Shown here: one piece after another, positions 9,224-18,606 of the stretch | Position numbering within the stretch: the first letter of the stretch is position 1 | Layout of the letters: each line of letters starts with the position of its first letter | DNA from: Vibrio atypicus | GTDB lineage: Bacteria; Pseudomonadota; Gammaproteobacteria; Enterobacterales; Vibrionaceae | Assembly: GCF_009811315.1 (NCBI RefSeq) | Contig: NZ_BLID01000010.1 | Location: 70,711 to 134,710, forward strand | DNA: 64,000 nt | Direction of reading: 5' to 3' | Made by a program: the position numbers and the translations under genes | The notes under the pieces: model-generated | Databases searched by the model: none | The model's input: the letters and a program-made list of their open reading frames with translations, nothing else | What the model was told of the DNA's origin: nothing

Positions 9224-9703
9224 CTACTCCGCCACAAAAACAACTTTAGCAGAAAACTGCTTATTGTTCAGTTCGATAACTAGATGACGGCTATCTCCAT
9301 AATTATAATCACAGTGGTAATAATACCCCTCTGAGAGATTAGTATTTTTTATTGGTTTTCGGTCTAAAATTCGATATTCAGGGTAAAGCACCGATAACCA
9401 AAACTGACAATTCACTTTATTGTCTTGATCCAAAGGAAGCAGCCAGCCATTTTCAGATAATCTTAATAAACGAGCATCTATATTGAGTGTTGAAGGCTGC
9501 TTGTCCAATAACCATTGTTGCTTATAAAAACTTGCGCGTTCAATAATCCGTTTACTCGCGACTAAAAAAGCGCTGTCGTCCGCTTCACTCTCTACATTTT
9601 GCCAAGCACTACCAAAACTAAAAATGAGAATGACAATAACCACCAACCAAACTGTAAAGCGAGAAATTCGAATTTGTGTCGCTATATTAGCCTTTGATCG
9701 CAT
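9224..9703 (-). CDS. mshF: MshF, MSHA biogenesis protein
   Basis: A 159-residue protein with one N-terminal membrane helix (about residues 15-32, VWLVVIVILIFSFG) and a presumably periplasmic domain. It is identified by position after mshG and before mshB. The ATG at 9703 overlaps the mshG stop by 17 bases. The open frame runs further upstream through mshG to 9736, but that would be a long overlap with no ribosome-binding site. No catalytic motif is visible, and its precise role in the assembly machinery is not established. Confidence 0.82.
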   Translation of the reverse strand: MRSKANIATQIRISRFTVWLVVIVILIFSFGSAWQNVESEADDSAFLVASKRIIERASFYKQQWLLDKQPSTLNIDARLLRLSENGWLLPLDQDNKVNCQFWLSVLYPEYRILDRKPIKNTNLSEGYYYHCDYNYGDSRHLVIELNNKQFSAKVVFVAE

Positions 9704-10907
9704 CCAACATTCCCCACATAGGCAGGAAGATACCAAGAGCTAATATCAACACCATTCCGGCAACAACAACCAAAAGTATCGGTTCAATTCTGGCGGTCAG
9801 TGTTTTTAGATCATAGTCTACTTCTCGATCATAAAAGTCTGCGACTTCTAACAATAGATCATCAATTCGGCCCGTTTCCTCACCAACCGAAATCATTTGA
9901 ATCACTAAGGGAGTAAAAATGCCACTGTTAATCGCTGCGGAGGAAACCGTTCCACCGGCTTCAATCGAAGATTTCATTTCAATGAGACGATTCTCTAAAA
10001 ACTGATTCCCCAATGACTCTGCAGCCAACGCGAGTGACTGGTTAAGAGGTACACCAGCTTTGAGCATAAGTGCGAAAGTCCGCGAAAAACGTGACAATTG
10101 CGCTCGATTAACAAGAGGACCAACAATGGGCATTTTAAGTCTAAATCGGTCCCACTTTTCTCGCCCCGGTGCCGTTTTAACCCAAGCTTTAAAAGCAAAT
10201 AAAGCACCAACAATCGCTGCAACCATTCCAAGCCAATAATTAACAAAGAACTCCGACATGGTAATCAGAATTCGAGTTGGCAATGGCAGATCGACACCAA
10301 AGCGACTAAACATACTCGAGAATTGAGGAATTACCTTCACATTGAGAATAAACAGCGCCACAACAATAAAGCTAATCACAAATGTTGGGTAACGCATTGC
10401 GGTTTTGATTCGCTTTCGAGTTTCGACCTCTTGCTCGTAGTAATTAGCTAATTGCATTAAAGTTTGATCCAAACGACCGGTGTTCTCACCAACATTGATC
10501 ATTGAAACAAACAGTGAGCTAAAAACATTCGGATGCATCTGCATTGCACCCGCTAAACTACGACCATTGGTCAACTCCTGGGTAACTTCTTCAAGAGCGG
10601 TTTGTAACTGTTTATTGGTACAGTTTGACGTCAAGCCTTTCATTGCTCGCAGCAACGGGACACCGGCTTTAGTCAAACTGAACAACTGGCGACAAAACAT
10701 CACCAAAATCTCTAACGGTACATTAGGTATAAACAGAAGCTTCAGGTCGAAGTCTAAACCCACTTTAGCTTTGCCTTGCTTTAGTTGAACTGGAATAACA
10801 CCTTTGCTCATTAGCTGTTCAGCAGCCGCATCTTGGTTTGCAGCCTCTATTTCACCAGAAACAGCACTCCCATCTAAATTGCGACCTTGATAATGAAAAA
10901 TAGTCAT
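9687..10907 (-). CDS. mshG: MshG, inner-membrane platform protein (PilC/GspF)
   Basis: A 406-residue polytopic inner-membrane platform protein of the type IV pilus machine, the partner of the extension ATPase MshE. It has two GspF (T2SSF) domains, about residues 70-195 and 270-395, each with the conserved pattern seen in MINVGENTGRLDQTL and MISVGEETGRIDDLL. Hydrophobic segments lie near 175, 225 and the C-terminus. The length is normal for PilC/GspF. It lies 8 bases downstream of mshE and overlaps mshF. Confidence 0.95.
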   Translation of the reverse strand: MTIFHYQGRNLDGSAVSGEIEAANQDAAAEQLMSKGVIPVQLKQGKAKVGLDFDLKLLFIPNVPLEILVMFCRQLFSLTKAGVPLLRAMKGLTSNCTNKQLQTALEEVTQELTNGRSLAGAMQMHPNVFSSLFVSMINVGENTGRLDQTLMQLANYYEQEVETRKRIKTAMRYPTFVISFIVVALFILNVKVIPQFSSMFSRFGVDLPLPTRILITMSEFFVNYWLGMVAAIVGALFAFKAWVKTAPGREKWDRFRLKMPIVGPLVNRAQLSRFSRTFALMLKAGVPLNQSLALAAESLGNQFLENRLIEMKSSIEAGGTVSSAAINSGIFTPLVIQMISVGEETGRIDDLLLEVADFYDREVDYDLKTLTARIEPILLVVVAGMVLILALGIFLPMWGMLDAIKG

Positions 10908-10915
10908 TTTAAGAC

Positions 10916-12640
10916 CTAAATATAGATAGCTCTTTCATCACCAGAAGAGCCCCCTTCACCTAATCCCATTACTTCATCTAGGCTGACAATCCCATCTATC
11001 GCAAGCTCCATTGCCGAAGCAAGTAGCGGTTTATACATCTCAGACTCACGAGCAACACGAGAAAAGCCGACAGCATCATTCGCTCTCAACATATCCATCA
11101 TGTCGTTTTCTAACTCGAGCATTTCAAACACACCGATACGACCACGATAACCTGTTAAGTTACAGTTCTGGCAACCTCTTCCTCGGACAAATTTTGTCTC
11201 AACTTGGTTAGGGAAGCGCTGCGCTAGCCATTGATGACGATCCTGTTCGATTGTGTCTTCTGTTTTGCAATCCGGGCAAACTTTGCGAACTAACCGCTGG
11301 GCAATCACAGCTCGAACCGCACTTGCCACTAAATAACCAGGCGCTCCCATATCCATCATCCGCAAGGCACTGTCAACCGCATCATTAGTATGGAGTGTAC
11401 TCAACACTAAGTGACCAGTAAGCGCGGCACGCAAACCAATCTCTACCGTTTCTTGATCACGCATCTCACCAATCAAAATAATATCTGGATCTTGGCGTAA
11501 AAAAGTACGTAGCACAGTCGAGAAATCGAGGTTGATCTTAGGGTTAACTTGAACCTGATTGACTCGAGGCAAGCGATATTCAACAGGATCCTCTGCGGTA
11601 ATAATTTTTTTACCCGGTACGTTGAGCTCACTCAGTGCACCATACAAGGTCGTTGTTTTACCTGAACCAGTCGGACCTGTGACCAAAATCATGCCATGAG
11701 GTCTCTTGAGCTGACGACGAAGACGCTCTAGCAGGTGAGCAGGAATTCCTGACTCATCAAGCTTACGTACCCCTGATGATTGATTAAGAAGACGCATCAC
11801 TACAGATTCGCCATACTGAACCGGCATAGTTGACATACGAATATCAACCGACTGACCTTTCGTCTTGATATTAAAACGTCCATCTTGTGGCAAACGTTTT
11901 TCAGAGATATCTAGGTTGGCCATTAACTTAAGGCGTAATACTAAAGCAGGGGCAATGTTCACTTCATTGAGCAAAGTTTCATGTAAAACCCCATCAATAC
12001 GCTGCCTTAAACGCAATACATTCGCATCGGGCTCGATATGAATATCAGAAGCCCCCACTTGAATCGCATCTTCAAATAATGAGTTAATCAGTTTTACAAC
12101 CGTTACTTCATCGCTATCTTCACCTTCGATACTAAAGTCAAATGCTTCAGTGACTTGGTGCTCTGCTTGAAGCTGCTCAGCAAACGAAGCAATTTCTTTC
12201 GTCCGACGATAGTATCGATCAAACCCATCAACGAGTTGCTTCTCAGGAGCAATCACAAACTCAATGCCATACTGTGGCAATTGTCCAAGTAAAGCTTCTT
12301 GAGCAAATAGGTCAGCAGGATCGCTCATCGCAATTCGCAGCGTATCTTGCTGACACCCTATTACCAAAGCTCTCAAGCGTCGCGCATGTACTTCAGGTAA
12401 TAGCTGGACTGCATCTACGTCAACATTAGCTCGGCTTAAATCGATCAAAGGAATGTCTAATTGCTGAGATAAAAAACTCAGCATTTGGTGCTCAGTTAAG
12501 AAGCCCAATTCTATTAATGCGGCTCCGAGCTTTCGACCCGTTGTTTTTTGCGCCGCGAGTGCTTGTTCTACTTGTAGATCAGTGACAATACCTTCTTCAA
12601 CTAGTAGGTCACCAAGACGCTTCCTTAGCTTAATTTGCAC
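10916..12640 (-). CDS. mshE: MshE, c-di-GMP-binding pilus extension ATPase
   Basis: A 574-residue PilB/GspE-type ATPase that drives MSHA extension. The N-terminus carries the tandem motif of the MshEN domain (RLGDLLVEEGIVTDLQVEQA at residues 8-27, then KLGAALIELGFLTEHQMLSF), which in V. cholerae MshE binds cyclic di-GMP. The ATPase core has Walker A GPTGSGKTT (322-330), the Walker B region DPDIILIGEMRD (384-395) and the zinc tetracysteine motif (Cys455, 458, 490, 493). The start is a GTG preceded by GGGGAG, overlapping mshN by 11 bases. Since csrD/mshH is a degenerate GGDEF-EAL protein, MshE is the obvious c-di-GMP receptor of this operon. Confidence 0.96.
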   Translation of the reverse strand: MQIKLRKRLGDLLVEEGIVTDLQVEQALAAQKTTGRKLGAALIELGFLTEHQMLSFLSQQLDIPLIDLSRANVDVDAVQLLPEVHARRLRALVIGCQQDTLRIAMSDPADLFAQEALLGQLPQYGIEFVIAPEKQLVDGFDRYYRRTKEIASFAEQLQAEHQVTEAFDFSIEGEDSDEVTVVKLINSLFEDAIQVGASDIHIEPDANVLRLRQRIDGVLHETLLNEVNIAPALVLRLKLMANLDISEKRLPQDGRFNIKTKGQSVDIRMSTMPVQYGESVVMRLLNQSSGVRKLDESGIPAHLLERLRRQLKRPHGMILVTGPTGSGKTTTLYGALSELNVPGKKIITAEDPVEYRLPRVNQVQVNPKINLDFSTVLRTFLRQDPDIILIGEMRDQETVEIGLRAALTGHLVLSTLHTNDAVDSALRMMDMGAPGYLVASAVRAVIAQRLVRKVCPDCKTEDTIEQDRHQWLAQRFPNQVETKFVRGRGCQNCNLTGYRGRIGVFEMLELENDMMDMLRANDAVGFSRVARESEMYKPLLASAMELAIDGIVSLDEVMGLGEGGSSGDERAIYI

Positions 12641-13688
12641 CGTTTTGCTCCCCTAGCTGATCAATCAATGCCAAGCGATCACGAATAAACTGCTGTGACT
12701 GACCTGATAACCCAAAGCCTCTCAGTGCACTTTCGTAAGAATTCTTCGCTTGGTCAAAATCAAGAGCGCGTTCTTGTTGAATCGCAAGCCCCAGCCACCA
12801 GCGACCACTATCAGGATCTAATTGCACTAACTGTTGATAGCTGCTCAAAGCCATCGCTTCTTGATTTGCCTTTTGAGCTAATACCCCTCGCAAGGATAAA
12901 TACTCTATCGTTGCGTTTTCAGGTATTGCAGCAAGCGCACTCAACGCCGCCGCGTCCTGCTTCTGTTTCATTAATAATTTAGCAAGAGATAAACGTAATA
13001 CGACACTCTCTTTATCTAAGCTGATCCCTTTTTGCAATAGGTCCACAGCTCGGCGCACTTCATCTTTACCATAGTAAAGTGCTGCGAGTGTTTGACGTAC
13101 TTTTTCATTCTGTGGCGTGTACTTAAGCGCTTCATGATAGTAGTCCAGCGCTTCTTTGAGGTTATTATTATCCAGTGCTTTTTTCGCTTGTTGTTGCGCT
13201 TTATCTGACAACTGCCCTGCCGTTAATTCTACTTGCTCAACCACCATATCTGCTTGGTTCGCACTCTCTTTAGTCGCTACTTTTGCGATGAGTTGAACAG
13301 GTTGAGTAATAGGCTCTGCGACAACGGAAGAAGAAACCTGTATTACTTTCTCATCATGTATTGCTTCTTGAATTGCAGGTGCATTTTGTTCTGAGCGATA
13401 TATTGCACCGCTTTGACTCGACATTTTAGCCGTGGGAGATGCAATTAATATTGCACTGGTCACTCTGTCATTTGCTACTGGGATGATGGCTTCAGGTGCT
13501 ACTTCAGACGTTGGAGATTGGTAAGAAATAGCCCAGCCACCAACGGCCAAACTTAAGCCAAAACTACCCACGACCCAAGGAAGGATTAGTTTTTGTTTTA
13601 CAGGCTTAACCTTAACGGGCTCAATCGCCGCAATCTTGCCCCCTTTCTTCCGTGCTAATTCGGATAAGGCTTGGTTAATTGCACTCAT
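12630..13688 (-). CDS. mshN: MshN, TPR-containing MSHA biogenesis protein
   Basis: A 352-residue protein with a short cytoplasmic N-terminus, one membrane helix (about residues 36-54, WVVGSFGLSLAVGGW) and a periplasmic C-terminal half built of tetratricopeptide-like repeats (about 160-345). Those repeats usually scaffold protein interactions, here likely with the secretin MshL or other assembly proteins. The ATG overlaps the mshM stop (ATGA). Identification is by TPR content plus position between mshM and mshE. Confidence 0.87.
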   Translation of the reverse strand: MSAINQALSELARKKGGKIAAIEPVKVKPVKQKLILPWVVGSFGLSLAVGGWAISYQSPTSEVAPEAIIPVANDRVTSAILIASPTAKMSSQSGAIYRSEQNAPAIQEAIHDEKVIQVSSSVVAEPITQPVQLIAKVATKESANQADMVVEQVELTAGQLSDKAQQQAKKALDNNNLKEALDYYHEALKYTPQNEKVRQTLAALYYGKDEVRRAVDLLQKGISLDKESVVLRLSLAKLLMKQKQDAAALSALAAIPENATIEYLSLRGVLAQKANQEAMALSSYQQLVQLDPDSGRWWLGLAIQQERALDFDQAKNSYESALRGFGLSGQSQQFIRDRLALIDQLGEQNGAN

Positions 13689-14530
13689 TTCTTACTCCAT
13701 CCCCAAAATGTTGGGCGTTTAAACCTAGGCTTACAACTATCATAAGTATCATGAATGGCGTCATATAGGTGTGAATTTCTTACCTTCACTTCATCGTAAC
13801 TGCACGCAGACACTAACGCTTTGTGACCAATCTGGTTAATCAAACGAGGGATGCCTTGACTTGCATGCCAAATCGCTTTTTTCTGAGTGAATGAAAATAA
13901 GGCTTCATTGCTACCCGATTTTTCCAGCCGATTATCAATATAAGCCACCACCTCTTCCAGTTTTAGCGGCCGCAAATAAGCGCTAAAAGTAATTCGCTGG
14001 CGAAGCTGACGTAAATGGTGCTGCTGTAAGCGCTGTTCCAACTCAGGTTGCCCAATTAATACAATATGCAGTAGCTTTCGATCTTCTGTTTCCAAATTAC
14101 CAAACAATCTTAAGACCTCGAGAGCGTCATCAGGTAACGCTTGCGCTTCGTCAACAAATACAACGACCTGTTTCCCTTCTCTCGCTAACTCAATTAACCG
14201 CTTCTGTATCAACTCAACCAAAGTGTTTGCAGGATGCTCTTCAATACCTAACTCTGCGGCAACTGCAACTCTTAATTCATCACCATTCATTGCTGGGTTA
14301 GGTAAGTAAACCAGCTGTACATGCTCTGGAAAGTATTTCACCATCATGCGGCAGACCATGGTTTTACCCGTTCCCACTTCACCTATCACCTTGACTAGGC
14401 CTTCGCCGAATTCAAGGGCAGAGTGAACGGTACTGATCGCCTCATAATGAGGACCTAAACCGAGAAATAACTCTGTTGAGGGCGTCAGTCCAAATGGCGG
14501 TTGTTCAAAGCCAAAATGTTCCAAATACAT
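13685..14530 (-). CDS. mshM: MshM, ExeA-like AAA ATPase
   Basis: A 281-residue P-loop ATPase of the ExeA/GspA family. Walker A is GEVGTGKT (50-57) and Walker B is VVFVDEAQAL (about 123-132), followed by sensor-type segments (LHIVLIGQPEL). Relatives help place secretins in the cell wall, so it may assist MshL assembly. Unlike GspA there is no C-terminal peptidoglycan-binding domain or membrane helix, and the protein ends after the ATPase module. It lies 4 bases after mshL and is coupled to mshN. Confidence 0.9.
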   Translation of the reverse strand: MYLEHFGFEQPPFGLTPSTELFLGLGPHYEAISTVHSALEFGEGLVKVIGEVGTGKTMVCRMMVKYFPEHVQLVYLPNPAMNGDELRVAVAAELGIEEHPANTLVELIQKRLIELAREGKQVVVFVDEAQALPDDALEVLRLFGNLETEDRKLLHIVLIGQPELEQRLQQHHLRQLRQRITFSAYLRPLKLEEVVAYIDNRLEKSGSNEALFSFTQKKAIWHASQGIPRLINQIGHKALVSACSYDEVKVRNSHLYDAIHDTYDSCKPRFKRPTFWGWSKK

Positions 14531-14534
14531 CTAT

Positions 14535-16172
14535 TTATTGCTCGTCAGGAAACCACTCTTGCAATAAATCACGTGAACGCTCTAGCTCTTTTTGCCAAGT
14601 ATTCACACCGACCACGGTTGGCTTCAGTAAGATCACCAGTTCCGTTTTTTGAGTCAGTTTAGAAGTGTTACGGAATAAGTGACCCAACGCAGGAATATCT
14701 CCTAAGAATGGCACTTTAGATACTTGGTCTATCGTATTTGATTTCATCAAGCCACCGATCACTACCACGTCACCATCTTGCGCTCGTATAACAGAATCAG
14801 ATTCTCGAATCGAACTGCGAGCCAACGGTAAAGTTATACGCGTATTTCCGTAGCCGATCTCTTTGACTTGCTCATCAACATCAATCACAGCTGGGTGAAC
14901 GTGCAGCAATACATTACCTTGGTCGTCAATTTGTGGTGTCACATCCAATGAAATACCTGAGAAAAATGGCGTCAACTCAACCTCTGGAGATGGCTCTGAG
15001 TTATCACCACTGCCCACAACACTAGAAAGATCTGTTACGTAATATTCATCCGTACCGACTTTGATCACAGCTTTCTGGTTATTGGAGGCAGTCACTCTAG
15101 GACTAGATAGAACGTTTAAATCGCCTTGAGTCGCCATAAAACTCAAAACAGCTTCAAAGCTACCACTGGATATCACTAAGTTTGACTGTCCACCCAATAA
15201 GCTACCTATGGTATCAAGGCCGGGTAAGATATCCGGAATAATAGAGCCGTTCGCATCTTTAACAACAGAGCCTTGGCCAATCGTGTAGTTGGTTCCATTT
15301 GAGCTAAAGGCTTTCGACCAGTTGATCCCTTGTTGATAGCCATCGCTTAAGGTCACTTCTAAGATTTTTGCTTCTAGAATGACCTGACGCTGCATTCTTT
15401 GCTGAGAAATACCCAAGAACTCTCTCACTTCACGTATTTCATCTGGATAAGCGCGAACCGTAATCACACTCGCTTGTGGCGTAGTGACAACACTTTGACC
15501 TTTTCCTGAACCAATAAGCTGCGCAACGGCGACTTCTAATTGAGGCCAAAAGTCACTTTCACTGATCGTTTCTATTTCGGTGCCACCTTTTGCCGAGCCA
15601 CTTGAACTTGATGAGCTCGATGAACTGGAATCAGAGCTTGAGGAGCCAGTATCCGTATTGGTAATAGTGCCAGTCGATATCGAGGTTAAAGAACGGCCTG
15701 CACGTTTAAACTGAAGGTAATCAACTGGAATCGTCACCGTACGTAGACCTGCAGGATAAACCTGAATGACATTCCCAGTTTTAATGATGTCGTAACCGTA
15801 GATATCACGTACGACAGAGAGAACTTCATCAAGCGACACATCGGTAAGGTTGACCGTAATAGCGCCGCTGACATCAGGGTGAATGGCCGCGCTATATTCA
15901 GTACCTTTAACTAAGCTAGCAAAAAAAGCTTTAGCTGCGACGCCATTCGCCTTAATTCGAAAACGTTTTACAGTTTCTACGCTACTGAGATCATCTCCCA
16001 ATAGCTCTGGCATCAAATCCGCTTCAACAGAAGGCGGTAGCTGTTCTAAGCTACGACTATTCGCTTCATTGATCGCTTCATTAAGCGTACTTTTTGCCTC
16101 AACAGGATCACGATGTCCCATTGAGCATCCCATCAAAGAAGCTATCATGACAGCTACAGCGAGTTTGCGCAT
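14535..16172 (-). CDS. mshL: MshL, outer-membrane secretin (lipoprotein)
   Basis: A 545-residue secretin of the PilQ/PulD family that forms the outer-membrane pore for the pilus. The lipobox LMGC places the lipid-modified Cys at residue 16. An N-terminal secretin/TonB-short domain spans about 65-150, a low-complexity serine run of about 15 Ser lies at 177-193, and the secretin core occupies about 250-530 with the typical VPFLGDIPALGHLF motif. The Ser-rich linker lies between the N-domain and the core and is likely flexible. It lies downstream of mshK. Confidence 0.95.
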   Translation of the reverse strand: MRKLAVAVMIASLMGCSMGHRDPVEAKSTLNEAINEANSRSLEQLPPSVEADLMPELLGDDLSSVETVKRFRIKANGVAAKAFFASLVKGTEYSAAIHPDVSGAITVNLTDVSLDEVLSVVRDIYGYDIIKTGNVIQVYPAGLRTVTIPVDYLQFKRAGRSLTSISTGTITNTDTGSSSSDSSSSSSSSSSGSAKGGTEIETISESDFWPQLEVAVAQLIGSGKGQSVVTTPQASVITVRAYPDEIREVREFLGISQQRMQRQVILEAKILEVTLSDGYQQGINWSKAFSSNGTNYTIGQGSVVKDANGSIIPDILPGLDTIGSLLGGQSNLVISSGSFEAVLSFMATQGDLNVLSSPRVTASNNQKAVIKVGTDEYYVTDLSSVVGSGDNSEPSPEVELTPFFSGISLDVTPQIDDQGNVLLHVHPAVIDVDEQVKEIGYGNTRITLPLARSSIRESDSVIRAQDGDVVVIGGLMKSNTIDQVSKVPFLGDIPALGHLFRNTSKLTQKTELVILLKPTVVGVNTWQKELERSRDLLQEWFPDEQ

Positions 16173-16187
16173 ACTATTCCTAAAACC

Positions 16188-16514
16188 TTACTGTTTAATA
16201 TCTAAAGAAAAGAGTTCCAGATTCCATTGCTTGCCTCCACGAGACACAGTCACTCTTTCCGATTCAATTTTTGTCACTTTGTAGCCATTCACTGTCTCTC
16301 CAGCCGCGACTACTTTACCGTTCAATATCGCCTTACAAGTCGAATTATCGCTACAAACAATACTTTGTAGCGTAGGTACTCGATAAACAACCGCTTTTTT
16401 CTTCGATTGCGTCTGTTTAGGCTTTTCCCACCCAAGTGGTGCAGTCGGATCCTGTGCTGCCCAACAGCTTGCTGAAAATACGATAACAAACAGCACCCCA
16501 AGCAACTTAACCAC
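16188..16514 (-). CDS. mshK: MshK, MSHA biogenesis protein
   Basis: A 108-residue exported protein with an N-terminal signal segment (VKLLGVLFVIVFSASCWA). A small basic domain with one Cys pair (CSDNSTC) follows. It occupies the PilP-like slot between the PilO-like MshJ and the secretin MshL, so a periplasmic link between inner-membrane complex and secretin is a fair inference. The GTG at 16514 follows GAGGAG. A TTG one codon upstream is also possible. It overlaps the end of mshJ by 8 bases. Confidence 0.83.
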   Translation of the reverse strand: MVKLLGVLFVIVFSASCWAAQDPTAPLGWEKPKQTQSKKKAVVYRVPTLQSIVCSDNSTCKAILNGKVVAAGETVNGYKVTKIESERVTVSRGGKQWNLELFSLDIKQ

Positions 16515-17157
16515 CAATAAACTCCTCTCTGGTACCCAATGTATACACTTCCAGCACTAAACGAGCATTTGGATATGCTTCGACTTTGTAAGAAAAGCTT
16601 CGCCAATAGTACTTAACCGGCATAGATTCCAACGATTCTAAATAGTTAACAATGGCAAAATAGCTTCCAGTAAGCTCTATACGAACAGGGTGAATATAAT
16701 ATCCACCATACTCGGAATCACTTTTTCCTTTTACAATTGGCTCTGCCGTTTTCGACTCTAAAGATACGAGTTTTAACTCTCTCGAATCTGCAAGAACGCC
16801 TTCCAACAAAGTCGCCATCTCACTAGGTGATATCAGATTTTCAATAATCTTAGATAATTGCTCCGACAGTTCCTGACTTTCTGCAATTAACCTTTTGTAT
16901 TGCAAGTTAATCTCTTGATCGGGGTCTTTACTCAGTTTAGCTGTCATGAGGAGAAGATCCGCCTCTAAACGCTGATTGCTCAACTTCATCGATGAGATTT
17001 GCGTCTCCGCCTGCTGCTTTTCTATGTAAGCAGGCTCAACTAAAAGAGTGAATAAGCCTAAAATAATCGAGACGAATCCACATAAGGTGATCAGCCATTT
17101 TTCACGGCTCGACATTGACCCAAATTTCTCATTCCAAACTTGCCACTGCTGCATCAT
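16507..17157 (-). CDS. mshJ: MshJ, PilO-like inner-membrane protein
   Basis: A 216-residue bitopic protein. It has a short cytoplasmic N-terminus, one membrane helix (about residues 22-43, WLITLCGFVSIILGLF), a coiled-coil-like region (about 45-105) and a small C-terminal alpha/beta domain. This is the architecture of PilO/GspM proteins of the alignment complex. The ATG is coupled to the mshI stop by an ATGA overlap. Confidence 0.86.
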   Translation of the reverse strand: MMQQWQVWNEKFGSMSSREKWLITLCGFVSIILGLFTLLVEPAYIEKQQAETQISSMKLSNQRLEADLLLMTAKLSKDPDQEINLQYKRLIAESQELSEQLSKIIENLISPSEMATLLEGVLADSRELKLVSLESKTAEPIVKGKSDSEYGGYYIHPVRIELTGSYFAIVNYLESLESMPVKYYWRSFSYKVEAYPNARLVLEVYTLGTREEFIGG

Positions 17158-18593
17158 TTAGTGCCCTCTTTTGTTTTTAACTCAAAAGTAATGATGTCTT
17201 GGTCATTGCGGCCTATTTTTAATTTGTCGAACGTACGCCCCACCAAATCAAGTTCTGATTTAAATTGGCTAATCCAGTTTGGAATCACTTGTGGTTCTCG
17301 AGCAAGGCCCTTGAGATCTAGGGTATGCGTATCAATTGTAATTGAACTCAAAGAGATATCATCGCGCCCCAACTTCGCTAATGAACGCATCACACCTGAG
17401 TATCCAACTTGTTGAGCAGTATCGTATTCACTGACTGCATCAAGAGATTGACGTTTCGACTCAATTTCCACTTCAAGGCGACTCACAGCTGCAACTTTAG
17501 CGGGGCTTGGCTTATGCTTCGCTAAACGTTGGCTCAAAGTATCAACTTGTTGACGAAACTCAGCTTCTTGTGAACGAGCTAAACGAAGGTTTTCCTGCAA
17601 AGCAAGCTGTTGGTAACTAAACAGCGCATAGAATACAAGTAGAGCTATCGCCGTTACGCCCCAGCCAATCGCAATATTGGTCAGGGTAAAATAATCTTTC
17701 TTCGGTTTTAGTAAGGATGGAAATAGGTTAATTGCACCTTCAGACAACAGCTCAGCACTCTCAACCAGTAATACACCTGATTCATCTCCACGCTCAGATA
17801 ATATGGTTACACCAACACTAAGACGCTCAGATAGAGCTTGTGCCACCTCTTGCTGCTCCTCTTCATCACAACAGACTTTCATCTGGTGTAATGGTGTTCC
17901 GCGAAGCTGCGATGACAAATAATCAATCGACCGTTGTAGTTCAAGCGCTAAGCCATCTAACTGCAATGCACTACTTGCAACCCCAGTTAGAGGAGAAGCG
18001 ACACCACGAATTGTTCTTTGGAAGGCGCACTGACCTTCACTAAAGGCACTGACTCTAAACTGACCTTTTTTGCTTCGCTGCAAGAGTAAAAACTGCGATA
18101 ACTCTCCCGCCGAATACGCCCAAACATCATCCTCGATCAATACTCGCTCAAGTGCGATATTCAACTGACTTAATTGCCCAGATAATGAAACCACTAAAGA
18201 GCGAGGTATTACGTAGACTTGAAGCTTGTTCCCCATAGGCAAAGATCTGTAGTCCGCCACAATATCCGTGACTTTCTCAGTAATCAGATCTTTTAGTAAA
18301 AACGGTAACGCACTGGTTAGCTCTTCATCGGGAATCGAAGGTTTCTCAATTTGATAGCTTTGATAGAGATTGGAATGTAAGACAACATCAACAGATAAAT
18401 CTGAGGCGCCAGCACCTTTAAGTACTTTATACAGCGCATCCTGCCAAGAGGCCCCTTCATAGGCTATTTGCTGTGGTAAAGAAAGACCTGGTATAGAGGA
18501 AAAAAACAGTGCACTTGGCTGAACCACAATGGTCAATTGTGATTTTCGCGTATTGCTGCGTTTAAACTTACCGATTAATGATTGTATTTTCAT
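17154..18593 (-). CDS. mshI: MshI, PilM/PilN-like alignment-complex protein
   Basis: A 479-residue protein. The N-terminal part (1-300) is soluble and resembles the actin-like PilM/GspL fold. A single membrane helix (about 305-325, GVTAIALLVFYALF) is followed by a coiled coil and a PilN-like periplasmic domain. Functionally it would combine the PilM and PilN roles in one polypeptide. It lies 13 bases after csrD/mshH and is coupled to mshJ. Confidence 0.87.
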   Translation of the reverse strand: MKIQSLIGKFKRSNTRKSQLTIVVQPSALFFSSIPGLSLPQQIAYEGASWQDALYKVLKGAGASDLSVDVVLHSNLYQSYQIEKPSIPDEELTSALPFLLKDLITEKVTDIVADYRSLPMGNKLQVYVIPRSLVVSLSGQLSQLNIALERVLIEDDVWAYSAGELSQFLLLQRSKKGQFRVSAFSEGQCAFQRTIRGVASPLTGVASSALQLDGLALELQRSIDYLSSQLRGTPLHQMKVCCDEEEQQEVAQALSERLSVGVTILSERGDESGVLLVESAELLSEGAINLFPSLLKPKKDYFTLTNIAIGWGVTAIALLVFYALFSYQQLALQENLRLARSQEAEFRQQVDTLSQRLAKHKPSPAKVAAVSRLEVEIESKRQSLDAVSEYDTAQQVGYSGVMRSLAKLGRDDISLSSITIDTHTLDLKGLAREPQVIPNWISQFKSELDLVGRTFDKLKIGRNDQDIITFELKTKEGTK

Positions 18594-18606
18594 TTATGTG
18601 TTTTCT

